64,000 nt of DNA from JAEZBP01 sp963832725. GTDB lineage: Bacteria; Myxococcota_A; Polyangia; Polyangiales; Sandaracinaceae. The notes under the pieces were generated by a model. It saw nothing but the letters and a program-made list of their open reading frames with translations. It ran no database searches and was not told where the DNA came from. The stretch is taken from contig CAWHVG010000005.1 of the NCBI GenBank assembly GCA_963832725.1, forward strand, positions 992,001-1,056,000. Direction: 5' to 3'. Below are positions 30,637-39,169 of this stretch, piece after piece. A program made the position numbers and the translations under genes. How positions within the stretch are numbered: position 1 is the stretch's first letter; each line of letters begins with the position of its first letter.

Positions 30637-30815
30637 CGGGCCTGTCGCACGGCCGCACGTGATCGCCGGTGCCGCCATCGCCCCGGCGACGACGCCATCT
30701 TTCGTGCCGGGTCCTCTCCCGCAAGATCACACGCGAATCGCACCCTCGAACGGCGGAGGCGGCGGCGGATTGGCGGAACCTCCGCCGACCAGAGCAACTT
30801 CGTCCGTGCCGAGCT
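30637..30815. repeat. IS91-like terminal repeat, copy 1
   Basis: About 165 bp nearly identical to 50637-50815 and 63628-63800. It contains a GGCGGAGG...CCTCCGCC hairpin near its inner side. In the copy at 63.6 kb it adjoins the transposase start, so it is the upstream end of the element. Here no transposase is attached; gene fragments follow. Confidence 0.8.
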
Positions 30816-30967
30816 CGGCCGGCCCCGCTCAGATCAGACCGTGGCGAGCGTCCTCGTCCCCGCCATCGAGCACACTCTGCCGGCGAAGCTCTGCACGGCA
30901 GCCATGTCGAAGCCGGCGTCGAGGCCTGCTTTGCCGCCGCACGCGCAAGGGTCATCAGCACGCCCAT

Positions 30968-31008
30968 GGGGGCGAACCGGAGGTCGGTCGTCTCGAACAC
31001 GTTCAGGA
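30968..31008. repeat. 41-bp exact repeat shared with 51668-51708
   Basis: This 41-base segment is identical in the two places and lies downstream of an IS91-like end in both. It forms the junction between different gene fragments in each case. Its origin is unknown. Confidence 0.85.
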
Positions 31009-31020
31009 GCCTCCTCTCCA

Positions 31021-31560
31021 TCCAGCTTCGCTACAACCCCGCCGGCGAGACGAGGCTGCTCGACGCGAACGGTGCCGAGTGGTTCTACGAGTACGACGCG
31101 AGCGAGAACCTCGTTCGGATCGTCGACCCGTACGGCGCCGCGACGCTCTTCGAGCGCGGTCCCGGAGGAGAGCTCATCGCCGAGATCGACGGCGCGGGCC
31201 GGCGGACGGAGTACATCGCCGATGCCGCGGGCGCGCAGGTCTCCAAGCGGCTGCCGGACGGGACACTCGTTTCGCTGCCCGAAGATTGGAACGCGCCGGA
31301 CCCGACGGCCCACCGCGTTCCGGGCTGCGCCATCGAGTGGGAGTACGGCGACCTCTGGGACTTGGGCTTCGGTCTACCCGACGAGCTCGAGCTGACAGAG
31401 CTGCCTCCGGAGGTACGAGCTGTCCTCACGACGAGCGAGTCGCCGCAGCGGGGACGGGTCGAGGCCGTGGCGCCTCACGGCCCCGCTCGGGAACGTCACG
31501 CAGTTCGACTACTCGAACAGCGCCGAGCTGCAGAGGCGGTGGACCCGGCGGGGAACACCG
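31021..31560 (+). pseudogene. RHS/YD-repeat protein fragment
   Basis: The frame reads LRYNPAGETRLLDANGAEWFYEYD, LVRIVDPYGAATLFERGPGG and IAEIDGAGRRTEYI, the YD-repeat pattern of RHS and polymorphic-toxin shells. After about 31430 the YD text continues in another frame (LGNVTQFDYSN). Both ends are missing. It is a stranded internal fragment, preceded by an IS91-like end and fused downstream to an unrelated gene piece. Confidence 0.6.
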
Positions 31561-32150
31561 TCCACTACGGCGCGCTCACCCGGAGCGGCCTCAGGGCGCG
31601 CATCGCCGACATGCTCGACGACGTCAGCCGCTGCATCTCCGAGGGCAACCTCAAGGTGTTCGCCGAGATCGCACCGATCTTTGCCAGCTTCATCTGCCGC
31701 TTTCACGACACCGTCGACTACGACCGCAGCCAGCTCGAGGCGTTCGTGGCGACCCTCAAGCCCGGGCCGCCGGCGCCGGGCGGCCAGGATTTGCTCGCCG
31801 AGGCGATGACCCACTACCACGACGCGATGTTCGAGCTGGCGCCCAAGCGCAAGGCCGAGCTGATCCTCCTGGCCAACGCCAAGGTCGGGTTGCATGAGCA
31901 GCAGCGCCTACAGCCGAACATCCTCGAGGGCCTCGACGCGCCGATCCGGGCCGGGCTCGGCGGCGTGCTCGGGCGAGCCGCCGTCGCGCCAGTGCGGCGG
32001 GTGCTCCCCCCGGTCCCCCGGCGCCTCGGCGCCGCGCTCGAGGAGGCGATGAACGCGCAGGAGTGGGCGCTGCTGGTGCGCGCCACCGCCGTGTGGCGCC
32101 GCATGGTCACGCGCCGGATGATCTGGCGCAAGCCGGGTCGGGAGCGTGAC
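31560..32150 (+). pseudogene. fragment of a conserved protein of unknown function
   Basis: After the RHS fragment the same frame reads ALTRSGLRARIADMLDDV, EGNLKVFAEIAPIFASFI and AELILLANAKVGLHEQ. This looks like well-conserved coding sequence, but I cannot name the family. There is no start of its own, and it loses sense near 32150. A further 80-codon frame (32146-32385, HYIQD) may be another scrap. Confidence 0.4.
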
Positions 32151-32340
32151 CGCCTACGCGCGGGGCGACGAGCTCCACACCTGGCGGCACGGCATGGAAG
32201 CCGACGGTGATCCGGACGCATTGGCACAGCGCGTGGCCGCAGATGTCGCTTGGCTCCTGCGCGCTCACCCCGAGGTTCCGGTCCACTACATCCAGGACGA
32301 ACCGTGCTGGCCCCGGATCCGACCGCTCGACGCGCGACGC

Positions 32341-33021
32341 TCAGTCCTCGAACGGCCAGACTGGCTCTCCGCGCCGGTAGAATGAAGTCAGCCGATAGAG
32401 GTTTGCGCGCGACGGCCCATACGTCGGCTGCAGCGCCAACGCAGCGCGGTAGTAGGCCTGGGCCTCGACCCACGCCGCGCGCCGCTCGGTCAGCAACCCG
32501 AGCATGTGCAGCGCCTCCGGTCGGCTCGGATCAGCGGCTAGCGCGAGACGAGCGGCGCGGCCGGCCTCCGCCAGCCCGTTGCCCTTGCCGAGGGACACGG
32601 CTCTGCGGATCAACGCCTCGTAGTCGGCGCCCTCGTGCGGCCCCTGTGGCAGCAAGCGATCCACCAGCGCTCGCAACTCGGCCGGGCGACTCGGCTTGAC
32701 CACGAAATCACTCGCGCCGCATCGCATCGCGCGGACTGCGGTGGGAACGTCGGCGTAGGCCGTGACCAGCGCGATCGAGAGGTCGGGCCATCGCGCATGA
32801 ACGCGCTCGAGCAAGCGAAGGCCACTCTCGCCGGGAAGGCGCAGGTCGAGGAGCATCGCGTGGAAGTGATCGCGCGCGAGCGCGCTCCACGCCGCGCGCG
32901 CATCGGGCACCGCCACGACCTCCCGGTCGGCTGCGCGCAGGGCTTCGACGTAGACCTTGCGGACCGAGGGCTCGTCATCGACGAGCAGGATTCGGGCGAT
33001 GTGGCTTCGGAAAGGCATCAT
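32341..33021 (-). CDS. response regulator with receiver and TPR-like C-terminus
   Basis: Residues 8-125 form a CheY-like receiver: acidic pocket VDDEP, phospho-acceptor LLDLRLPG near residue 58, and conserved Lys in VVKPS near 110. Instead of a DNA-binding domain, the C-terminal 90 residues form two TPR-like helices pairs (AGRAARLALAADPSRPEALHML). It is therefore more likely to act through protein contacts. It begins nine bases after the porin stop and shares that transcript, whose promoter is the leftward sigma-54 site at 34385. I infer a role in the same potassium/osmotic circuit. Confidence 0.88.
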   Translation of the reverse strand: MMPFRSHIARILLVDDEPSVRKVYVEALRAADREVVAVPDARAAWSALARDHFHAMLLDLRLPGESGLRLLERVHARWPDLSIALVTAYADVPTAVRAMRCGASDFVVKPSRPAELRALVDRLLPQGPHEGADYEALIRRAVSLGKGNGLAEAGRAARLALAADPSRPEALHMLGLLTERRAAWVEAQAYYRAALALQPTYGPSRANLYRLTSFYRRGEPVWPFED

Positions 33022-33030
33022 CTGACTCGG

Positions 33031-34338
33031 TCAGTGCAGGTACGCAGTGGCGCCAAAGGTCAACGTGTCCTGTCCGACCGCGTTCAGGACCGGCGCCCCG
33101 CTCGCGTCCTGCGTCACGGCGCCCGCGAAGAACATCGGCGTGGCCGCCTGGTCGTGCCGGTACTCGACCCGGAACAGCAACTGCGTGAGAGGCCGGAACG
33201 TGAGCGTCGCTGTGGCCGACGAGACCCACTCGGCGGGCCAAAAGATGGGCGACACGCGCATGCCGGACGAATCCCTCGGTGCCCCGTCGTAGAAGACATC
33301 GCCTCGCAGCGCGACGTCGAACCACGAAACCGGGGTCACGCGAGCGTAGAGAGCGCCGGCGACGAAGGTGTACATCCCGTCCGTACGCGGTTCGAAGCCG
33401 CCGGTGAGCTGCCCTTGGAGCTCCAGCCACTCGGTGGCCTTCACGTAGCCCGTCAGGTCGACGAGGTTGCGCCATCCGCGCGCCGACGCGCCGGTGGGCT
33501 CCTCGACGCCGCCGAGATAGAGGAGGTGCGCGCTGAACCGGTCGCTCGCGTAGGCGACGCTGGCCGACACGCTCTTCTCCTCGTTGTCGTCGAGGATGGT
33601 GTTCCAGCCGTTGTACACGGCGGCGGTCACCGACCACTCGCCGTCGAGCGGCAACGTAGCCCGCAGGCCGGTGTGGTAGAACGGAAAGCCGTAGAAGAGG
33701 TTCGCGCGTGAATAGTTCCAGTTCTGCGCCACGGCGAGCGATTCGATTCCGACGGGCGAGAGGAACAGACCTCCCTCCAGCAGCAGCCCGCGCCCGAGCA
33801 CGGGGATGTTCCACCCGAAGTACGCCTGCTGAACGACGCGCCAGAGGTCCGCGTCGGACGCGCCGACTCCCGCCACGGCCGGCAGCGACGGCTCGGCGAG
33901 GTAGTAGGTGGCCGGCGTGGTCCCCCACTGGAGTACGATGTTTGCGTAGATGCGGTCATACTCGAGCCGGCCGCCGATCGCGACGTTGGAGAGGTTGAAC
34001 GACGCGTGGCGGTTGTCGAAGCCGCGATAGGCGATCACCCCGTTTCCCGGCTGATTGAACGACCACGTGAAGTAAGTCTCCACGTAGGCCATTGGGTGGA
34101 AAGCGACTCGTGGCCCTGGGTCTGTGGCGTCCTCGCGCTCGCGCTCGGCAGAGGCCGCCGGCGCGCCGGGCGGCGCGGGGCCCGAGGGCTCCCGCACAGG
34201 TTCGCTCCCCTCGCCATCCGCGTCGCCCGCGCGCGAACGATCTTGCTCTGCCACATCGGCATCGGACTGTGCTTCGGCCACAGGCGTGACTGAGACCAGA
34301 ACCGTCGCCAACGCCGCTACCCACGAGCCCGTGCGCAT
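33031..34338 (-). CDS. outer-membrane beta-barrel porin-like protein
   Basis: A 435-residue protein with a Sec signal (residues 1-23, ending VAEAQ), a charged Asp/Glu/Pro linker, and an alternating-residue barrel from about residue 75 to the end (YVETYFTWSFNQPGNG, ANLFYGFPFYHTGLRATL, FRVEYRHDQ). Such single-chain porins often accompany kdp loci in related bacteria. GGAAGG lies seven bases before the ATG. It is transcribed away from kdp, apparently from a sigma-54 promoter at 34385-34398, and probably lets ions cross the outer membrane. That last point is inference. Confidence 0.82.
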   Translation of the reverse strand: MRTGSWVAALATVLVSVTPVAEAQSDADVAEQDRSRAGDADGEGSEPVREPSGPAPPGAPAASAEREREDATDPGPRVAFHPMAYVETYFTWSFNQPGNGVIAYRGFDNRHASFNLSNVAIGGRLEYDRIYANIVLQWGTTPATYYLAEPSLPAVAGVGASDADLWRVVQQAYFGWNIPVLGRGLLLEGGLFLSPVGIESLAVAQNWNYSRANLFYGFPFYHTGLRATLPLDGEWSVTAAVYNGWNTILDDNEEKSVSASVAYASDRFSAHLLYLGGVEEPTGASARGWRNLVDLTGYVKATEWLELQGQLTGGFEPRTDGMYTFVAGALYARVTPVSWFDVALRGDVFYDGAPRDSSGMRVSPIFWPAEWVSSATATLTFRPLTQLLFRVEYRHDQAATPMFFAGAVTQDASGAPVLNAVGQDTLTFGATAYLH

Positions 34339-34384
34339 CGCTCACCTTCCGGGCACGCCGAGACCGCCCGCGCGGGGCTGCTTG

Positions 34385-34398
34385 GCAACGGCCGTGCC
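34385..34398 (-). promoter_or_regulatory. sigma-54 promoter for the porin/response-regulator operon
   Basis: Read on the minus strand: GGCACG-GCCG-TTGC, all ten conserved bases of the -24/-12 consensus with correct spacing. It predicts a start of transcription near 34373, 35 bases before the porin ATG. Confidence 0.8.
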
Positions 34399-34442
34399 CG
34401 ACCGACCACGTGCTGCACGAGCGCGCTCACGACCGTGACGGG

Positions 34443-34554
34443 TTGCAGCTCGCAAGGGCGGCGCGGTCTCCGCACTGCAGAATGCAGGAGCGCGAGGGCG
34501 GCGATCATCCTGCGCTTTGCAACGAGCACCCGGGGTCGCCCTGCAAAATGCAAG
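34443..34554. promoter_or_regulatory. array of 13-bp dyads, candidate enhancer sites of the NtrC-type activator
   Basis: Three dyads fit YTGCA-N3-YGCAR: 34443-34455, 34475-34487 and 34541-34553. A weaker one (TTGCA-ACG-AGCA) lies at 34517-34529. Centre spacings are about 32, 42 and 24 bp. They lie between the two divergent sigma-54 promoters, where enhancer-binding proteins are expected. Confidence 0.65.
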
Positions 34555-34596
34555 GCCTGCGCAGGACGGAGTCTCGGGCCGCCCGGGGAATCACAC

Positions 34597-34612
34597 GGGC
34601 ACGCCGGTTGCG
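34597..34612 (+). promoter_or_regulatory. sigma-54 promoter for the kdp operon
   Basis: GGCACG (34598-34603), four bases, TTGC (34608-34611): a full match to the sigma-54 consensus core. Predicted transcription start is near 34623, immediately before the AGGAG (34625-34629) of the first small gene. Confidence 0.82.
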
Positions 34613-34634
34613 AGGACTCCCCGTAGGAGACCAA

Positions 34635-34718
34635 ATGCCGGCAACCCTGATGTTCGCCACTGCAGCCCTGGTGTTCGCGTTGCTCTACGCCGCTGTCGGT
34701 TGGACCGAGCGGCTCTGA
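34635..34718 (+). CDS. 27-residue membrane peptide gene leading the kdp operon
   Basis: The peptide is one hydrophobic helix (LMFATAALVFALLYAAVG) ending WTERL. AGGAG lies six bases upstream of the ATG, and the gene begins about 12 bases after the predicted sigma-54 start. Many kdp operons have a small hydrophobic reading frame of this shape before kdpF, usually unannotated. It could be an accessory subunit or a leader peptide. Confidence 0.7.
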   Translation: MPATLMFATAALVFALLYAAVGWTERL

Positions 34719-34731
34719 GGAGCTCCACCCC

Positions 34732-34812
34732 ATGACGATCCTCGCCTCGATCGCCGCCGCCGCGGCGTTCGTGTATCTCTTGGTCGCGATCGTGCGGCCG
34801 GAGCGTTTTTGA
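34732..34812 (+). CDS. kdpF: KdpF, small stabilising subunit of the K+-pumping ATPase
   Basis: A 26-residue single-helix peptide ending VYLLVAIVRPERF. The (Y)LL.A...PE.F ending is the hallmark of KdpF, which sits beside KdpA and stabilises the KdpFABC complex in the inner membrane. It starts 13 bases after the preceding small gene. Its TGA overlaps the kdpA ATG. Confidence 0.92.
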   Translation: MTILASIAAAAAFVYLLVAIVRPERF

Positions 34813-36503
34813 TGGGGGAACCGCGGATGACTCTCGCGTACCCGCTGGTGCTGATCGTGGTAACGGCGCTGCTGAGCTGGCCCGTCGGCCGGCTTCTGGT
34901 GCGAGCGCTCGACGCCAAGGCCGATCCGAGCGCCGCGCCGGACCGCCTCGACCGCGTGCTGGTACGAATGCTCGGCCGCCGGACGCTGGAGGCCCAGGGT
35001 TGGAAGGCCTACCTGCGCTCCATGTTGGTCTTCAACGCCCTGATGTTCACCTGGGCGTTCTTCGTGCTGCTCCTCCAAGGGCACCTGCCGCTCGACCCGG
35101 ACGGCAAGACGGGCATGAAGGCGACCCTCGCGTTCCACACCGCCGCGTCGTTCACCGCCAACACCAACCTCCAGCACTACGCGGGCGAGCAAGCGCTCAG
35201 CTATTTCTCACAAGTCTTCGCGCTGACCTGGCTGCAGTTCGTCTCGGCGGCCACTGGGCTGGCGTGCTTGGCCGCCCTCGCGCGGGCCCTCGGCGGCCGG
35301 GGAACGGTTGGCAACTTCATTCGCGACACGGCGCGCGTCACACTGATCGTTCTCCTGCCGCTCTCGCTGGTTTTCGGGATCGTGCTCATCGCTAGCGGGA
35401 TGCCGATGACCTTCGACGGCGCCGCGGTCGCCCACACGCTCGAGGGCGTCACGCAGCACATCGCCCGCGGACCGGTGGCGGCGATGGTCGCGATCAAGCA
35501 GCTCGGTACCAACGGCGGCGGCTACTTCGGCCCGAACAGCACGCACCCGTTCGAGAACCCGACCTACGTCACGGAGGTCTTGGAGAACGCCGCCATCGTG
35601 GTCATCCCCATGGCCTGCGTGTGGATGTTCGGAGCGCTCACGGGCCGGCGAAAGCACGCCGCGATCCTCTTCGGCGTCATGCTGCTGATGCTGCTGGGGC
35701 TCGCGCTCGGCGCGTCGGTGCTGGAGAGCGCCCCGAACCCGGGCCTGGCCGGCCTGGGGCTCGATCCGTCCGCGAGAAATCTGGAGGGCAAGGAGCTGCG
35801 GCTCACTGTCGAGGGCGGCGCCACCTGGGCAGCCATGACCACGGCTACGAGCAACGGGTTCGTCTCCGCGATGCACGACAGCCTGAACCCCCTCACTGGG
35901 CTGATGCCGATGATCGGGATGTGGCTCAACTCCATCTTCGGTGGCGTCGGTGTGGGGCTGATCAATCTTTTTCTGTACGTGATCATCGCGGTGTTCATCG
36001 CCGGATTGATGGTCGGCCGCACGCCGGAGTACCTGGGCAAGAAGGTCGAGTCCCGCGAGATGAAGCTCGCCGCTCTGGCGCTCTTGCTCCACCCGCTGCT
36101 CATTCTCGGCGGTACCGCCGTATTCGCCGCCACGTCGTGGGGCGTGGGCACCGTCGGCAATCCGGGCAGCCACGGGTTCAGCGAGATCCTCTACGAGATG
36201 AGCTCCGCCGTAGCAAACAACGGCTCGGGCTTCGAGGGGCTGCGCGACGACACGGCGCCATGGAACGTGGTCACCGGGATCTTCATGCTCCTCGGCCGCT
36301 ACCTCCCCATCATCCTGCCGCTCGCCATCGCCGGCTCGCTGGCGGCGAAGCGCCCCGTTCCCGAGACGGCGGGGACGCTGCCGACCGACACGCCGACGTT
36401 CGGGCTCCTTCTTCTCGGCTGCGTGCTCTTGCTGGGTGCGCTGCTCTTCCTTCCCGCTGCCGTGCTCGGGCCCATCGCCGAACACGTCGCGCTCGCGAGC
36501 TGA
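34812..36503 (+). CDS. kdpA: KdpA, K+-channel-like subunit of KdpFABC
   Basis: A 563-residue polytopic protein of the usual length. The four selectivity-filter loops are visible: SFTANTNLQHYAGE, KQLGTNGGGYFGPNS followed by HPFENPT, TATSNGFVSAMHDS, and SSAVANNGSGFEGL. It binds and translocates K+, while KdpB hydrolyses ATP. I use the ATG overlapping the kdpF stop (34812); the ATG at 34827 is an alternative that removes five residues. Four bases separate it from kdpB. Confidence 0.97.
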   Translation: MGEPRMTLAYPLVLIVVTALLSWPVGRLLVRALDAKADPSAAPDRLDRVLVRMLGRRTLEAQGWKAYLRSMLVFNALMFTWAFFVLLLQGHLPLDPDGKTGMKATLAFHTAASFTANTNLQHYAGEQALSYFSQVFALTWLQFVSAATGLACLAALARALGGRGTVGNFIRDTARVTLIVLLPLSLVFGIVLIASGMPMTFDGAAVAHTLEGVTQHIARGPVAAMVAIKQLGTNGGGYFGPNSTHPFENPTYVTEVLENAAIVVIPMACVWMFGALTGRRKHAAILFGVMLLMLLGLALGASVLESAPNPGLAGLGLDPSARNLEGKELRLTVEGGATWAAMTTATSNGFVSAMHDSLNPLTGLMPMIGMWLNSIFGGVGVGLINLFLYVIIAVFIAGLMVGRTPEYLGKKVESREMKLAALALLLHPLLILGGTAVFAATSWGVGTVGNPGSHGFSEILYEMSSAVANNGSGFEGLRDDTAPWNVVTGIFMLLGRYLPIILPLAIAGSLAAKRPVPETAGTLPTDTPTFGLLLLGCVLLLGALLFLPAAVLGPIAEHVALAS

Positions 36504-36506
36504 CGC

Positions 36507-38585
36507 ATGGAAGCCCCGTTGAAGTCCGAGCCCTCCCCTATGCGGCGCCCAAAGCGCGGCTCGCGCCGACGCTTGATCACTCCGCAGCTTGCACGCGACG
36601 CCTCGGTCGAGGCGCTCCGCATGCTCTCGCCGGCGCGCATGGCCCGAAACCCAGTGATGTTCGTGACCGAGGTGGGCGCGGTGCTCTCCACGGTGGCCAC
36701 CATCGTCGCGCTCGTCGGAGGGACGAACGGCGCCTACTCCGCCGCGGTCAGCGTGATCCTCTGGGTCACCGTCCTCTTCGCCAACTTCGCGGAAGCGTTG
36801 GCGGAGGCGCGTGGTCGAGCGCAGGCGAGCTCTCTCAAGAGCGCGCGCCGGTCGACCGACGCGCATCGCGTCGGCGAGGACGAGCAAGTCGAGGTGGTGC
36901 CCTCTGACGAGCTTCAGCGCGGCGACACCGTCCTTGTGCGCGCCGGCGAGATGATCCCGGCCGACGGCGAGATCATCGAGGGCGCCGCCAGCATCGACGA
37001 GTCGGCCATCACCGGGGAGTCGGCACCGGTTGTCCGTGAGGCCGGGGGCGATTGTTCCGGGGTCACTGGCGGCACGCGCGTCCTCTCGGACGAGATCCGG
37101 GTCCGCATCACGGCGCAACCCGGCGCGAGCTTCCTCGACCGCATGATCGCGCTCGTCGAGGGCGCTCAGCGCCAGAAGACGCCGAACGAGATCGCCCTCA
37201 CCGTCACGCTGGCCGGTCTTACCCTCGCGTTCTTGATCGTGTCGGCGACGCTCCTTCCGATGGCCGCCTACTTCGGCGCCGGCATCGACATCCCGACGCT
37301 GGTCGCCCTCTTCGTGTGCCTCATCCCGACGACCATCGGCGCGCTCTTGGCCGCCATCGGCCTCGCGGGGATGGACCGCGCGCTCGGCGCAAACGTGCTC
37401 GCGAAGAGCGGCAAGGCGGTCGAGCTGGCGGGCGACATCGACACAGTCCTGCTCGACAAGACGGGCACCATCACGGAGGGCAACCGCAAGGCGACCGCCA
37501 TCCACCCTGCACCCGGCGTGAGCCGAGAAGCGCTGGCCCGCGCGGCGTTCCTCGGCTCGGCCGAGGACATGACGCCCGAGGGGCGCTCGCTGCTGGCTCT
37601 CTGCCGCGCGCAGCTCGCGAGCGAGCCGCGCGTGCCCGCCGACGCGACGATGGTGCCCTTCACGGCGCAGACGCGGCTGAGCGGAATGGACGTGCCGGGC
37701 CGACCGCCCATCCGCAAAGGCGCGGTCGACGCCATCCAGCGCTGGCTGCTGGAGCACGGGGGCTCCGGGCTACCTGCCGATGTCGAAAAGGACGTCGAGA
37801 CCATCGCACGCGCCGGCGGCACGCCACTGGTGGTGGCCGAAGGAGGAGAGGCCCTCGGGGTCGTCGCGCTGAGCGACATCTTGAAGCCGCAGATCGCGGA
37901 TCGATTCGCGCGCCTGCGATCGATGGGCCTGCGCGTGGTGATGGTCACCGGCGACAACCCGCTCACCGCCGCTGCCATCGCGAAGGAGGCGGGCGTCGAC
38001 GACTACATCGCCGAAGCCACGCCTGAAGACAAGCTCGCCTACATCCGCTCCGAGCAGGCCAAGGGGCGCCTGGTGGCCATGATGGGTGACGGCACCAACG
38101 ATGCGCCGGCGCTCGCGCAGGCCGATATCGGCGTGGCCATGAACTCGGGGACGCAGGCCGCGAAAGAGGCCGGAAACATGGTCGACCTCGACAGCGACCC
38201 GACGAAGCTCATCGAGGTCGTCGAGATCGGCAAGCAGCTCCTGATGACGCGGGGCGCGTTGACGACGTTCTCCATCGCCAACGACGTCGCCAAGTACTTC
38301 GCGATCGTGCCCGCGCTCTTCGTCGCCGCCATCCCGAGCCTCGAGGTGCTCGACATCATGCAGCTCGCCACCTGGCGGAGCGCGATCCTCAGCGCAGTCA
38401 TCTTCAACGCGATCGTCATCCCGCTGCTGATCCCGATCGCGCTGCGCGGCGTCCGCTATCGGCCCGCAGGAGCAAGCGCGCTCCTCCGGCGGAATCTCCT
38501 GATCTACGGCCTGGGGGGACTCGTGGCGCCCTTCATCGGGATCAAGCTGATCGACCTCTGCCTCAGCGCGATGGGGCTCGTATGA
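36507..38585 (+). CDS. kdpB: KdpB, P-type ATPase subunit of KdpFABC
   Basis: A 692-residue P-type ATPase. It shows the actuator motif AITGESAPV near residue 168, the phosphorylation motif LLDKTGTITEG (Asp near 317), the nucleotide-binding region with VMVTGDNPLTA, and the hinge GDGTNDAPALAQADIG. Membrane helices occupy the expected positions. The N-terminus has a basic stretch before the first helix. The gene overlaps kdpC by four bases (ATGA). Confidence 0.97.
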   Translation: MEAPLKSEPSPMRRPKRGSRRRLITPQLARDASVEALRMLSPARMARNPVMFVTEVGAVLSTVATIVALVGGTNGAYSAAVSVILWVTVLFANFAEALAEARGRAQASSLKSARRSTDAHRVGEDEQVEVVPSDELQRGDTVLVRAGEMIPADGEIIEGAASIDESAITGESAPVVREAGGDCSGVTGGTRVLSDEIRVRITAQPGASFLDRMIALVEGAQRQKTPNEIALTVTLAGLTLAFLIVSATLLPMAAYFGAGIDIPTLVALFVCLIPTTIGALLAAIGLAGMDRALGANVLAKSGKAVELAGDIDTVLLDKTGTITEGNRKATAIHPAPGVSREALARAAFLGSAEDMTPEGRSLLALCRAQLASEPRVPADATMVPFTAQTRLSGMDVPGRPPIRKGAVDAIQRWLLEHGGSGLPADVEKDVETIARAGGTPLVVAEGGEALGVVALSDILKPQIADRFARLRSMGLRVVMVTGDNPLTAAAIAKEAGVDDYIAEATPEDKLAYIRSEQAKGRLVAMMGDGTNDAPALAQADIGVAMNSGTQAAKEAGNMVDLDSDPTKLIEVVEIGKQLLMTRGALTTFSIANDVAKYFAIVPALFVAAIPSLEVLDIMQLATWRSAILSAVIFNAIVIPLLIPIALRGVRYRPAGASALLRRNLLIYGLGGLVAPFIGIKLIDLCLSAMGLV

Positions 38586-39169
38586 AACGCGAGGGTTCGT
38601 CCATGCTCGACGACGCGCTGGCCGCGCTGCGGCTCTTCCTCGTGACGATCGTGCTGTGTGCCGTGGCCTACCCGCTCGCCCTGCTCGGGCTGGGCGGCGC
38701 GTTCTTCCATGACCGCGCAGAAGGGAGCCTCGTGAAAGTGGAAGGGCGAGTGGTGGGGAGCCGTCTCATCGCCCAGCGCTTCCACGAAGATCGGTACCTC
38801 TGGCCTCGCCCCTCGGCGGCGGACTTCGACGCGGCGGCGGCTTCCGGCAGCAACCTCGCGCCCTCGAACCCCGCGCTCCGCGCCCGGGTCACCCACCAAC
38901 TCGCCGACGTCGCGCCATCCGGTGGCGAGCACATCCCGGCGGATCTCGTCACGGCGTCCGGATCGGGGCTCGATCCTCACGTCACCTTGGCCGCTGCGCT
39001 CTACCAGGCGACGCGAATCGCAGCGGCGCGCGGAACCGACCCGCCCCGAGTCTGCTCACTGCTGCGAGACGCCGCCTCCCCCGTGAGCCCCGGCGGTCCG
39101 CCGCTCGTCAACGTGCTCGAGACCAACCTGCGCCTCGACCGCGATCTCCCGGTGAGAGGCGGGCCATGA
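38582..39169 (+). CDS. kdpC: KdpC, accessory subunit of KdpFABC
   Basis: A 195-residue protein with one N-terminal membrane helix (LRLFLVTIVLCAVAYPLALLGLG) and a periplasmic domain. The latter contains GSRLIAQRF, the RP.A.DFDAAAASGSNLAPSNP loop, and DLVTASGSGLDPHVTLAAALYQ, the family signature. It is thought to raise ATP affinity of the pump. It overlaps kdpB and the sensor gene by four bases on each side, so the operon is translationally coupled. Confidence 0.96.
   Translation: MKREGSSMLDDALAALRLFLVTIVLCAVAYPLALLGLGGAFFHDRAEGSLVKVEGRVVGSRLIAQRFHEDRYLWPRPSAADFDAAAASGSNLAPSNPALRARVTHQLADVAPSGGEHIPADLVTASGSGLDPHVTLAAALYQATRIAAARGTDPPRVCSLLRDAASPVSPGGPPLVNVLETNLRLDRDLPVRGGP

Noticed and set aside
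32146..32385. An 80-codon frame containing HYIQD as a transposase
   Set aside because: Only a weak resemblance over a few residues; kept as a possible scrap in the neighbouring entry, not as a gene.
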